Positions 7,901 to 16,639 of a stretch of 64,000 nucleotides of DNA are shown piece after piece. A program made the position numbers and the translations under genes. The notes under the pieces were generated by a model. That model made no database searches. It saw nothing but the letters and a program-made list of their open reading frames with translations, and was not told where the DNA came from. Every line of letters starts with the position of its first letter. Position 1 is the stretch's first letter. The DNA is from JAHBNG01 sp039028975 (GTDB lineage: Bacteria > Chloroflexota > Anaerolineae > Caldilineales > Caldilineaceae): positions 1 to 64,000 of the forward strand of contig JBCCHB010000021.1 of the NCBI GenBank assembly GCA_039028975.1, read 5' to 3'.

Positions 7901-10433
7901 CCTGGCCGTCATAGGCGTAGGTGGTGCGGTTGCCGTTGGGGTCTACCATGCTGGTTTGAAGACCATTGCCATTGAAGGAATAGACCGTACCATCCTTCAT
8001 CTGGCGGGTAAACGTGCCGTCACGATTCCTCCTGAGCTTTGAATAATCCCCTTTTGCGGCAATATAATCGATTTCATCCTTGCCCTCAGTCTCCAAACTA
8101 ATTCTGATGACAGCATCTTCGGGACCCTGTGGAAAAAGGGCAGTACCTGCTGCAACCCGATCAACGCCTGGGGTACGCCCATCGACAATGAAGGAAGTCA
8201 AGACAGTCGATACATCCGTATCGGTTGTAAACTTCAAGGTGCCTGCAGCCTGAGCAGGCCAACCAACATGGTTCAATGAGTGTTCAGCATTATTTGCCGT
8301 GAAGGTATTGCCTTTTAATTTGGCTCTTGCTGAAATATCCGGTACTTCTGAATCATTGAAGAACAGGTTGATGCCGAAATTGTGATTAGGATTATCAAAG
8401 ACCCAGGTCGGTTGAGCAAATAGATAGAATTCTGTTGTGCCTTTCAATAAAGGGATATCAATCCTTGCATGTTCAGGGCTTGTTCTGTCCGTATTATTCA
8501 AAAAAGCGGAATCTTTTTCATAAGCAACGCCAAGCACCCATCCAAAAAACTCCCATGTATTCCAGGTGCCGCTTCCTCTGAGAACACTGCCTGTCTCATC
8601 TGCTGAATAGAGGGTTATGGAGGTTAAATGTATATCCGAATCAGGATCAAAACGCAGCGCCTGTCCACTCCCTGCCGCTAGTAGAATGGTTTCGTCCGAT
8701 TGCAGGTAAATTCGGTCAATACCAGCTAGGCTCCAACCTGCACCAAAAGTGCTGTCACGGCCATCGACAATCATCGCCTTTCCAAGTACTTCCGTGGATA
8801 CACTAGAGTCTTCGAAGTGATTGGTTAACCGAATATTATAGGGAAGGATTCCGCTGCCGCCAGCACCACGGCCGAAAATTGGTGCTGGTAGGGCTACGCG
8901 GATAAAGTTATCCTGACGGTCTAGGAAGTTATCTGTAGAAATCCAGGCTGGAGCAAGTCCACCTCCGCCGCTACTGGCAGTATATCCACCAAAGTTACTA
9001 AACCCTGCTGATATTCGATTCGGTGTCGCAGCAATCCTTGGCAAAGTCGCTTCAAGCGGAATAATTGGTACTGGGTGAGCGCGTTTGGAGCTGTAGATAA
9101 ACTCTAAGCCCTGCTCTTCGCCCAGAATTGTGTATGCAGGCAAGGAGATATCTGTCCGCAAACAGCCATTATGTAACGTAACCGTTGAGTCAATTTGACA
9201 TTGTTCTCCTTCGTTATTGTCGTCTGTATTGTCGGGAGCCAGATCAAGATCGCCTATTAAAGGCAAAAACAAGTGCCAGGAAGATTCTCGAATTCCTCCG
9301 CTAATCGTCTCGATTACATTTCCAGAGACTCGCCCTCGCCCAGCGACAAAAAATTCCGACGTTTCATGGTCCATTGACCAAATATCGACCTCACTACCAT
9401 TCGGCAGATTACTGGAATTGGGAAAGATAATCGGGGCCGTTTCTGTAAAGGTTAGACCCATCGGTTGGATGGTGAAAACCTGAGATGGATCGAGATTTTC
9501 GGGCAATGAGCCTGGGGTGAATTCATCTGGCACTTCGGAAATGGAAATCGGGCCAGAATAGGGGCTGCCGTCATCTTGCATGACGGTATTGGCGGGGATA
9601 GTTAAGGTGATGCCCAAGGCCGGATTGATCAGTTCTGTTGTCTGATCTGGCTCAATTTGTGCCATGCCGCCCGCATCAATTGCCATGATGTAGATGGGCC
9701 GATCGATTACGTTGGAAACGTTGGGTATTAGCGATTGTTGACTGCGATACGCGCCATAGGTACCGGCAGGCATAGCGGTTGAGCCATCAAATTCGACATA
9801 TTGAGCCTCTCCGGTAAGATTGGCCAGCTCGAAGTAGCCATCGGCGTCGGTGGTAATGCTTTGGTCGCCATCTATCAGCCGTACCGTGGCACCTACGAGT
9901 GGCGTTTCAACGCCTTGCTCTGCATCATTGGCATCGAGGATGCGTCCGCGAAGCGAGGTGGGCGCGTTGGGATCTGGCTCAGGAACGGTAACCGTCATAG
10001 ACTCTGTGGCAATCTGTTCCCCAGCAATTGCAGAAAAGGTTAGGGAATAATCACCAATCTGATCTACTGATGGTCGGAATGTGAATATACCTGTTTCAGC
10101 ATCAAAGAGAGCGTTTTCTGGCAAGGGCAACGGCGCAACATTGAAGCTGACTGGTACTTGGGGCGTAGTTTGCCCCGCTATTTCGATTCTCAGTGTCTGG
10201 CCCAAGAACGCTGTTTGATCGTCCAAGGGGCGCAGCAGATCAGGAATCGGTGTGGATGTTGGCATCGGTGTCGGCGTGACATCACCTGAATCATTATTTC
10301 CCTCAATGAGAGGCAGGTAAATTTGGCCTGTATTGCCAGACGGCTGTTGGGCGTGTACACTTGGCGGAATGCTGGATATGACTAAACTGAAACAGAATAG
10401 CAGTGCAACATAGCGGTAGGATCGGAGACTCAT
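4998..10433 (-). CDS. Giant exported Rhs/YD-repeat protein
   Basis: 1811 residues. Signal peptide ends near SVHAQQ (residue 30), then an IYLPLI motif and a Pro/Thr linker, an Ig/cadherin-like domain, a carboxypeptidase-regulatory-like domain (TSLRGRILD) and a second FLPLI motif. About residues 794-1690 are YD repeats, ending with the Rhs core (GLTRFGARDYD, RWASKDPIG, DPNGL). The remaining 115 residues form a short variable tail with one hydrophobic segment and a Gly/Pro/Asn-rich end; I recognise no toxin fold in it. The paralogue at 1-3256 has a lectin where this protein has a different beta-rich domain (about residues 610-790). Rhs proteins act in contact-dependent killing or as surface proteins; which applies is not shown. 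Promoter with 11-bp repeats at 10559-10616. Confidence 0.88.
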   Translation of the reverse strand: MSLRSYRYVALLFCFSLVISSIPPSVHAQQPSGNTGQIYLPLIEGNNDSGDVTPTPMPTSTPIPDLLRPLDDQTAFLGQTLRIEIAGQTTPQVPVSFNVAPLPLPENALFDAETGIFTFRPSVDQIGDYSLTFSAIAGEQIATESMTVTVPEPDPNAPTSLRGRILDANDAEQGVETPLVGATVRLIDGDQSITTDADGYFELANLTGEAQYVEFDGSTAMPAGTYGAYRSQQSLIPNVSNVIDRPIYIMAIDAGGMAQIEPDQTTELINPALGITLTIPANTVMQDDGSPYSGPISISEVPDEFTPGSLPENLDPSQVFTIQPMGLTFTETAPIIFPNSSNLPNGSEVDIWSMDHETSEFFVAGRGRVSGNVIETISGGIRESSWHLFLPLIGDLDLAPDNTDDNNEGEQCQIDSTVTLHNGCLRTDISLPAYTILGEEQGLEFIYSSKRAHPVPIIPLEATLPRIAATPNRISAGFSNFGGYTASSGGGGLAPAWISTDNFLDRQDNFIRVALPAPIFGRGAGGSGILPYNIRLTNHFEDSSVSTEVLGKAMIVDGRDSTFGAGWSLAGIDRIYLQSDETILLAAGSGQALRFDPDSDIHLTSITLYSADETGSVLRGSGTWNTWEFFGWVLGVAYEKDSAFLNNTDRTSPEHARIDIPLLKGTTEFYLFAQPTWVFDNPNHNFGINLFFNDSEVPDISARAKLKGNTFTANNAEHSLNHVGWPAQAAGTLKFTTDTDVSTVLTSFIVDGRTPGVDRVAAGTALFPQGPEDAVIRISLETEGKDEIDYIAAKGDYSKLRRNRDGTFTRQMKDGTVYSFNGNGLQTSMVDPNGNRTTYAYDGQERLTSITDPVGGVTTLSYGGIHLQSVTYPDGRTTTFTYDRNGNLISVTYPDGASQAFDYDSNHLMTSETDRRGNESIRTYDPYGRLTSATLPDGTIRQVSYSQSQGLIDPSTGEGTEDNPVLPTRPDEAVTKMTDGEGRTTIYGIGPLGRPDSITDPAGDTTTIQRDEDGNPLRIDYPSGAAYIRQYDDRGNVISFKDDTVNGTTTYTYEPVYNQVTTIADPFDQVTKFAYDASGNLTQVTTPLSRTVKLSYNQQGLPTSLTDPLGTQTSFTYDTSGNPTQISTGSGAATRNTKLTYTPEGYINQLTDPLGQSYSFTYDAQGRPTSETLPGSRTIAYSYDEDGNLTSLTPPGKPTHRFTYDSLGQVTSYIPPSVAGIEDATTTYAYNNAQELTKITQPGDGKSVNRGTIGYIYDNAGRITTITQGRGLFDFHYNYRYQRRTGLLIGVETQIIGSTNTDNTDLAYSYLDDLLTGTELTGPVAGTVGFTYDQGGRLASDSVNGANQIDYSYDADDALVKAGNLDLTYDTANGLLSDTTIGTIQDSYTYNDFAETSNYTASSADTTLYDVSYTYDALGRITNLSETIQGEETTYVYSYDAANRLESVTQNGTIIASYTYDANGNRLTGPNGFSGTYDDQDRLLSDGTASYTYQPNGELLTKTENGQTTTYDYDLVGNLKGVTLLDGRNITYIIDGQDRRVGKRVDSTLVQGFLYQDQLNPIAELDAGGNIVSRFVYASWGNVPDYMIRKDQTFRIISDHLGSVRLVVNTDTGEVAQRLNYDAWGNVTQDTNPGFQPFGFAGGIYDTDIGLTRFGARDYDAEVGRWASKDPIGFKGTDSNLHSYTYNDPINWIDPNGLTPAALCFTPPGAPVCASAAKATIAFCTKYGIGIAVLIGAAVISKSDSSEPPSGPFTEKVGPKDKLPGETWAEYIERTKGKNKNGGNSQEVEPGTPGNEGNPDTPLPPRPGRGK

Positions 10434-10558
10434 AGGAATGTAATCACCTTTCTCTTCTGCTTTCTAGCAAAAGATGGGTAGGGATGGTTGTTCGTCAGAT
10501 AAAGAAGATGACAGACGTGACTGAAAATGGCGGAACGATGATTGGAGGAATTGGGTCT

Positions 10559-10616
10559 ATTGTACGGCGTGAACGCTGTAAAAATTCTATTGAATAGCTA
10601 TGCAATCTCTATTCGG
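10559..10616 (-). promoter_or_regulatory. Promoter with four 11-bp-phased direct repeats (Rhs 2)
   Basis: Plus-strand units CTGTA, CTATT, CTATG and CTATT start at 10576, 10587, 10598 and 10609. The -10 box TACAAT is at 10564-10559. The distance from the second unit to the -10 box equals that in the other two promoters. The surrounding 80 bp closely resemble the Rhs 1 promoter. The rest of 10434-10773 holds no recognisable gene. Confidence 0.6.
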
Positions 10617-10773
10617 ATCTCATGATTGTGTAACACAAGTGACCGAAACATCACTGTTAAGCAATCAACGGCTGATGTCGCTGGAATTGTGGACAGAATG
10701 CAGGTTTTGGGTCAGGCTAGTGTCACTAATGGCGAGAATGATGCCACTACCAAAATATCGTTAGTTTATTACC

Positions 10774-13700
10774 TTATTGGCTCTGAATCAAAGGTAGATA
10801 AATTGTGCCCGGCTCGTCTGAGCTACCTTCAATCAACGGGAAAATGCGCCTATCTGAATTCCCTGCCCAATCTTCCGCCAAAATGTAAACCTCTTCAACT
10901 TGTCCTTTTGGAATTTGGATTGGTGATTCATACTTTTGATAGGTTTTATCATCCAAAGAGTAAAGAATGAATCGCACCCCAGACTTATCATCCGTTGCAG
11001 TGACCGTAACGTCGTGATTATTATCTTGGAGATTAATTGTGATATCTATCTCTGGAGCAATCCTATCTTCGGCATTTTCACGCTCAAGTATCTTCAGTGG
11101 AGATATGACTTCTTGATCTGGACTACAGGTTAACGATTCAAACGATGCTTCACTAAAGTTAAATAAACAGGTTTTACTACCTGTCAGTGGTGGCAGTAGT
11201 TCATAACGAAAAGATTTTATGGATTTGGCTCTGTATCGATGATCGACTTGAATATCCCCGGGAATCTTAGTTGTCTCAACGGAGACGGTATAAGATTTGC
11301 CCGCATCTAAAAAAAGCTCGTAGACTCTATCATCAGCTCTTCTCAAATTAATATAGGGCGGTATAATCTGAGCCGCCTCTGGGTTATGAGTAAAAGTAAA
11401 ACCTTCGTTTTCGCTGATCGATAGCGAATTTACATCATACATTTTCAGATAGAAGCCTGCTGGCGTATTGCTCGTATCCACAGCGGCGGCCTCAATTTGC
11501 TTACTGGCAAATGCCGGGCAAGTAGCCACATCAGATATTACCAGCCCTAAAATCGCCAAAATACATGACCGAATTTTGTTGTCCGATAACATAAATGCAT
11601 GAGATTTAATTGACGTCAGACCTACTAATATAGCCTCTTGATGGTTAAAGTCCATAAAATCAATCTTCCGGCTTGCGGATGGCAGTAATACTGTACCGTC
11701 GCCTAAATCATAATAATAATCAATGTCATTGCCATATTCGTATTTACGGCATGAGTGTTTGCTTCTATCGTAATCAACACACATGTATTTTAATATTGCG
11801 GCTATTTGACTTACGGTTTCCGTATCCTTTCCATAAATATGATAGTATCCTAAATATTTTGTACTAGAGTCATTACGCCATTCATCCTGGTGTCCGATTG
11901 ATGTTTCGTATCCGTGAAATGTTGTGGTTGTTTCTCCAGGCAGAAACGGAGCGCGGCTATATCTTTGGTTGATAACTTTCATATAGTTGTCATAATTATA
12001 GTCTTCGTAGGCAATACCATCCGTGTCGAGATCCCATCCTCTTTCAATAATAGGTTTGACGCCTCTATCATCGGCAATTAAACGAAAATAGCTTTCAGCA
12101 GGAAGTAGTTGATGAGCACCAGGAAAAACCTTCGATAATATTTTTCCGTTTCTGTGGCTTACAAAATCAATGAAACTGCCTTCCTCCATTACCTGGATAG
12201 CCCTTGGCGTCCCAAGAAAAGGAGAACCAACAGTAATAAGTTTATTTACATGGTGGTCAGGATTATCCAGTATATATCGACGGGCTATTAACCCACCCAT
12301 ACTATGTGCGATAATGGTGACGTTTGTATCAGAATAAAATAATTGTATGCAGTCGATGTATTCTTTAAGTAGATTTGCACTGTCAGTGTTACCCTGCCGC
12401 CAATCATAAGGCAAGATAAATAGGTTTGGATTGTTATTGCGTTGATTTGTGACATCACAACCAACCTTGGTACGCCGATTCGAATCATTGCCAATCTGGT
12501 AGGGAATAAATCCGGCTGAGGGTAGAAATTCCTCTACGAAAGAACCGTATATATCGAATAGATCAAAAATATCTGTCGTCACAACATACCTAAGTACATC
12601 TCGAGCCTCGATATCCACAGTATCATCATCTGGATGCAAACTAAGCTTCTCATATTCTGTCCATAAAGAAACATCAGGCCAATATTCCTTGCCATTCTCA
12701 TCAACAAGAGTACTGCCAGAAATACCTGGGATAAAAATGACTATTGGTCGATCAAAGCTGCTAACAAACACATCGTAACGACCATCATTCATATCTGAGA
12801 CCGCATACTCATTTAATCTCGAAGCAAATGCTATTGCATCGCCTGTAGCTGAAATTGACGGGGCAGGATGGTTGAGATGAATACTTCCTTCAGGGAATGG
12901 GGAGGATGCAACTCCTCCATTATAGGATTTTGAGATCAGCGTCACCTCTTCTGTGACCATGTCATAGAGAAAGACATCATCTGCATTATTATCATCATTC
13001 TCTATGAGATTGGGTATGCCGGAGACAAAAGCGATGTAACGACCGTTATCGGACATGACTGGCGTACGTATGCCTCGTTCGCCAAAAGTATTACCGGTTG
13101 TAAGGTTAGTTCCAAGGTTTGCCGTTCGATGCTGTCGTGCTTCAGATTCAGCAGTTGTATCAATAATATGCAGTGCATCCGTGTTGGGTATACATTTCGT
13201 GCGATATGGAGCCTCTGGATCGGGTAAACAGCTAGGATAGGCAATGTAGCGTCCATCGGCAGACGTCGCCAATTGCCCCGTTTTCAAACTTGAGTCAATT
13301 TCGACGCTTATGAAAGAACCACTCTTTACTGAATAATCAAAAATAACTGTACGTGTCTCGAATAAGGATGTTTCGGGATTTCTTTCACGTATGGTTACAT
13401 TGACAAATAGGTTTAATCCGTCTGGGGACAGAGTATAAAATTCGGTATTGTATGCAGAATGTGGCCGATATTGAGGAATTATGGGATCTGTTACTGTATA
13501 TTCACGAATAGTCTCCGTCACCGTGACGTGTGTAGTCCCTCCTACCTCATCATAAATACCATCTTCATCAGTATCTCGATCATGCCAATAAATCCCTGTG
13601 CCAGCCCTAGTAGCTATATAGCGACCGTTGTTAGATATCTGAAGCGCTGATAGGATCATGCGATCCTCAAATACGTCGTTCAATAATGATGTATGAGTTT

Positions 13701-14142
13701 CTTCCGTGACCCGATCGTAGATATATAACTTATCGTCAGCCCAATTTTCCACTCTTGTAAATGCAACATAACGTCCATCGCCGGAGATATCCAATGGTCG
13801 GAAGTAGACGCTATTTTGTGTTTGAGTATTTTCAGCCGTTATAATCGTATGTTTTCCGGTCTTTCGATCATGAAGATAAATTGATGTGAAGGAAAGACCA
13901 CCTCTCACGGCGAAAGCTACATAACGCCCATTGGCTGATATGACCGGAGATATACCTATTGTTTCCTCATGTTCACCAAATTGCCAGTCAGTGACGTGTT
14001 CTATTCTTCTAACACTAGAGGGATTGGGATCATTGGACGGTGCAGATGGACTGGCTGAAACGGAATGAACAATGAGAATTGATATCGTCAAAGCAATAAA
14101 TACTGAAAAGACCTGCAGTAGAGAATAGATGCGAGATATCAT
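10774..14142 (-). CDS. Secreted beta-propeller and LCAT-like lipase/acyltransferase
   Basis: 1122 residues. Signal peptide at 1-31, then TolB/WD-like beta-propeller repeats (ISANGRYVAF, ISGDGRYVAF, SADGRYIAYP) to about residue 440. An alpha/beta hydrolase of the lecithin:cholesterol acyltransferase type follows, with FIPGISGSTL as oxyanion region and nucleophile elbow AHSMGG (Ser614). The last about 200 residues form beta-sandwich-like domains, and the protein ends with IYLPLIQSQ. LCAT-like enzymes hydrolyse or transfer acyl chains of lipids; the substrate here is unknown. It lies upstream of Rhs 2 on the same strand and shares the 11-bp-repeat promoter, suggesting one regulon of exported proteins. 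The propeller-lipase fusion is unusual. Confidence 0.8.
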   Translation of the reverse strand: MISRIYSLLQVFSVFIALTISILIVHSVSASPSAPSNDPNPSSVRRIEHVTDWQFGEHEETIGISPVISANGRYVAFAVRGGLSFTSIYLHDRKTGKHTIITAENTQTQNSVYFRPLDISGDGRYVAFTRVENWADDKLYIYDRVTEETHTSLLNDVFEDRMILSALQISNNGRYIATRAGTGIYWHDRDTDEDGIYDEVGGTTHVTVTETIREYTVTDPIIPQYRPHSAYNTEFYTLSPDGLNLFVNVTIRERNPETSLFETRTVIFDYSVKSGSFISVEIDSSLKTGQLATSADGRYIAYPSCLPDPEAPYRTKCIPNTDALHIIDTTAESEARQHRTANLGTNLTTGNTFGERGIRTPVMSDNGRYIAFVSGIPNLIENDDNNADDVFLYDMVTEEVTLISKSYNGGVASSPFPEGSIHLNHPAPSISATGDAIAFASRLNEYAVSDMNDGRYDVFVSSFDRPIVIFIPGISGSTLVDENGKEYWPDVSLWTEYEKLSLHPDDDTVDIEARDVLRYVVTTDIFDLFDIYGSFVEEFLPSAGFIPYQIGNDSNRRTKVGCDVTNQRNNNPNLFILPYDWRQGNTDSANLLKEYIDCIQLFYSDTNVTIIAHSMGGLIARRYILDNPDHHVNKLITVGSPFLGTPRAIQVMEEGSFIDFVSHRNGKILSKVFPGAHQLLPAESYFRLIADDRGVKPIIERGWDLDTDGIAYEDYNYDNYMKVINQRYSRAPFLPGETTTTFHGYETSIGHQDEWRNDSSTKYLGYYHIYGKDTETVSQIAAILKYMCVDYDRSKHSCRKYEYGNDIDYYYDLGDGTVLLPSASRKIDFMDFNHQEAILVGLTSIKSHAFMLSDNKIRSCILAILGLVISDVATCPAFASKQIEAAAVDTSNTPAGFYLKMYDVNSLSISENEGFTFTHNPEAAQIIPPYINLRRADDRVYELFLDAGKSYTVSVETTKIPGDIQVDHRYRAKSIKSFRYELLPPLTGSKTCLFNFSEASFESLTCSPDQEVISPLKILERENAEDRIAPEIDITINLQDNNHDVTVTATDDKSGVRFILYSLDDKTYQKYESPIQIPKGQVEEVYILAEDWAGNSDRRIFPLIEGSSDEPGTIYLPLIQSQ

Positions 14143-14254
14143 CAGAATATTGTGTCCTTTCTTCTCAAATTTGATGTGTAGGATCCAACAAGTATGAAGA
14201 AGCAGATAACGCTCGAGATAGTTTGTACGATATGGTATGGATGATTGCGAGATT

Positions 14255-14309
14255 ATTATAGTTGGTTGCCGTGCGGGTTAACCTATTAAATGCCTATACA
14301 ATTCCTGTA
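14255..14309 (-). promoter_or_regulatory. Promoter with three 11-bp-phased direct repeats (lipase gene)
   Basis: Plus-strand units CTATT, CTATA and CTGTA start at 14283, 14294 and 14305. A perfect TATAAT -10 box lies at 14260-14255. The unit-to--10 distance (23 bp) matches the two Rhs promoters although the rest of the sequence has diverged, which argues for function. The rest of the 14143-14552 divergent region shows only AT-rich sequence. Confidence 0.6.
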
Positions 14310-14552
14310 TGAATCGATATTCCTGCGATATTGGCCTGCTTGATTCCACAATTGAGTTTCCAATGGGTAGAATTACGTGATAAAATCATGACAATATTTG
14401 TTTAATTTACTCTGCCATCCCTTAGTAAAACGAGGCGAGGCTTCATCTGTTTTCATTGTACCTAATTCTGGGAAATAGTGGCTATGTTTTAGTGAAAAAA
14501 ATAGCCCCAGTATTTTTTCGGCGCGGAAAACTATCTATTCGTGCTTCCCATT

Positions 14553-15536
14553 ATGTCCAAACTACTAGAAAATTATCGCCAAAACTATGGCCCGACGCGT
14601 AGAGCATTCCTCGATGCACTTCAAGACTATTGGGCTGAATCCGAAATCCCTGAAATCAAGCAGATGGATGAGTCTGCGGTGTTGATTGCCGAATCGACGC
14701 TAGGGAATTACGAACGAGGCATACGCTATCCAAATCGTGGATTTCTCATGCTTCTGGTAGCGTTTCTTGCTTCGGAGAAGGAGTTCACTAACCGGATGGA
14801 GGCGAATCGATTTGTCGATTCGTTAATCATACCGAATGAGGCTCCCGGGCTGACCGATCAGGAATTTGTCACTTATGTGGAACCGTATCTGGAATGGAGA
14901 GAACAGCATCAGCTTTCCATCGAACACCATGTTCAGGAATGTCAAACGGATTTGATGATGACGCTTGCACAGATACCTCCAAATCAGCCTGTCGTAGTGG
15001 AGATGTTGAGCCTTAATTTATGGTTTGCTTGGTCTGCCCTGATCAAAGGTATGGAAACTTTGAAACACACAGATATAACGATTCATGCGCTGATGATGTC
15101 GGGTAGGCCAGACGATATGGGAAACTATATCCCAGATGAGGTCAAAGAATGGTCTAATATTGTTTCGGCTTCACAGGATCGAATCTTGCAGACATCTCAA
15201 GGCTTTGGGGAAGCATTTAAGCTTGAGGGTAAACGAACACGGCTAGAAGTGAGGCAATATCATGTGATGCCGTATATCCAAGGATTTCGCATTGCCAAGC
15301 CAGCAGAGTTTGCCGTCACCTACGTTTCATTTTGCCGCTGGGTCAAACCAACTTTTCAGCGATATGATTGGGGCGAGTATCATTTCTTGCAGATTAAGCC
15401 GAATGATGTGGTCTCGCCCAATGAGTATGAGCGGTATATATTAGAACTATTTGAGAATACTTATCAGCACCACTGGCGAGCAAATCCAGAGGCGGTGATC
15501 CGGTATGATAATTTTGCGGAAACGGTTAATAGTTGA
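14553..15536 (+). CDS. HTH-domain protein with unknown C-terminal domain
   Basis: 327 residues from ATG 14553 (a GTG 12 nt upstream is possible). The N-terminal 90 residues resemble an XRE-like helix-turn-helix (AESTLGNYERGIRYPNRGFL). The C-terminal 200 residues are a mixed alpha/beta domain that I do not recognise; features include ITIHALMMSGRP and YHFLQIKPND. It is transcribed away from the lipase gene and converges with the SprT-like gene. It may be a ligand-sensing transcription factor, but no target is evident. It could bind the 11-bp repeats just upstream, although those look more like response-regulator sites. Confidence 0.6.
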   Translation: MSKLLENYRQNYGPTRRAFLDALQDYWAESEIPEIKQMDESAVLIAESTLGNYERGIRYPNRGFLMLLVAFLASEKEFTNRMEANRFVDSLIIPNEAPGLTDQEFVTYVEPYLEWREQHQLSIEHHVQECQTDLMMTLAQIPPNQPVVVEMLSLNLWFAWSALIKGMETLKHTDITIHALMMSGRPDDMGNYIPDEVKEWSNIVSASQDRILQTSQGFGEAFKLEGKRTRLEVRQYHVMPYIQGFRIAKPAEFAVTYVSFCRWVKPTFQRYDWGEYHFLQIKPNDVVSPNEYERYILELFENTYQHHWRANPEAVIRYDNFAETVNS

Positions 15537-15552
15537 AGTCTGGTGGATTCTA

Positions 15553-16182
15553 CTATGCCGAAAGCATGGGTGTGTTGCAATGACCACAGACGAGTTTAGA
15601 TTCTGGTTTTGCCCAGGCATTTTGGCTGCATGAAGAGCATGAATATTTCACCTTATTCTTCTTGTTTGCCATTCCTCGACCATGCTTGGAATTAGAAATG
15701 GATTGCCAGTGTAGTTGGAACCCCATTTTCGATAGCTGCTTTTCCGATATATCAAATGGTCCGCCTTCGATTATGTAGTGGGTTACTCTTTGACCTGTCC
15801 GGTTGCCGCCTGGCTTGCCATCGTGAGAGGGCATAAGGCCAATCTCTTCCATTTTGTCGGCCCATTCCTTGTTGTGATAACCATTGCGACTTGGAGTGCC
15901 GAATTTATCTTGCCATAGATGCACCATCTCATGAGCAAGTGTGCCTAATATTTGTCCGTCAGTACAATCAATAAATGTATCGGGGTTCAATGCGATTTCA
16001 TCTATAGACTCTTCCTCAGCTACACGACTCACAAACCTACCAGAAGAATAATACCCTCTGGCGCGAGATTTGCGTTGCAATGTAATCAGGCATGGTGGTA
16101 GCTCTCCGCTAAATAAATACGTGTTAAAAAAATCATAAGCCCTATTCAATGCAGAATATTCGGTGGTTGTGGTTTGCATCAT
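15553..16182 (-). CDS. SprT-like zinc metalloprotease
   Basis: 209 residues from ATG 16182 (a second ATG follows at once). The SprT-like core carries the zinc-binding HEMVH motif (GTLAHEMVHLW) with a downstream His in the YHNKEW segment. A C-terminal zinc ribbon has paired Cys motifs (CSSC and CGHC). The family includes the DNA-protein crosslink protease SPRTN and many small uncharacterised bacterial SprT proteins; a role in cleaving DNA-bound protein is inference. It has no operon partner. Two perfect palindromes directly upstream imply tight control by a dimeric repressor. Confidence 0.82.
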   Translation of the reverse strand: MMQTTTTEYSALNRAYDFFNTYLFSGELPPCLITLQRKSRARGYYSSGRFVSRVAEEESIDEIALNPDTFIDCTDGQILGTLAHEMVHLWQDKFGTPSRNGYHNKEWADKMEEIGLMPSHDGKPGGNRTGQRVTHYIIEGGPFDISEKQLSKMGFQLHWQSISNSKHGRGMANKKNKVKYSCSSCSQNAWAKPESKLVCGHCNTPMLSA

Positions 16183-16193
16183 TTCCGTTTTGA

Positions 16194-16265
16194 ATTATTA
16201 TTTGTATCGTACGATACAAATAATAATAGAAGTTTTCTGACTGGTTTTCTGTATCGTACGATACA
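16194..16265. promoter_or_regulatory. Two perfect palindromic operators upstream of the SprT-like gene
   Basis: TGTATCGTACGATACA occurs at 16250-16265, and the same core in a longer perfect 34-bp palindrome at 16194-16227. The centres are 47 bp apart. They sit 12-83 bp upstream of ATG 16182, where the promoter must lie. Identical paired dyads suggest a dimeric repressor that is not identifiable here. Confidence 0.7.
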
Positions 16266-16639
16266 TATTTCTGATTTACCAGTTAGCCTCTGATAGGGCA
16301 AGAGTTAGTATTGGATTGTATCGTGGGAAGTGAAGCATTCGTTTTCGAGGATGTATGTGCAGAGTTTGGTGGAGCGGATTCAGCTCTTCTTGAAATAGTC
16401 CCTGCTTGTTTCCGCCGCGATTAGAACCTATACCATCTTGTACCAAGATTGCCTGCATGATCCTTAGAGAGCTATCACTAAGTGAATGATGCCCTTCCTT
16501 ATGTCGGCACTTTCGAGAAATGGCTCTGTTTTTTTCGACAATCTACTCAATTACGCTGAATAACTAAAGCCTCGAATTTGGCAGCCAGAGCTACTTGACT
16601 CCATTATGTAAATATTGCAAGTGATTTAATAAGGCCATT
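16266..16639. other. Noncoding stretch without recognisable feature
   Basis: Intergenic sequence between the operator pair and the STAND gene stop. A 60-codon minus-strand ORF (16276-16458) has no clear ribosome site or recognisable motif and is not called. Confidence 0.4.

Noticed and set aside
16276..16458. 60-codon minus-strand ORF in the gap before the STAND gene
   Set aside because: Poorly spaced ribosome site, no recognisable motif; could be chance.
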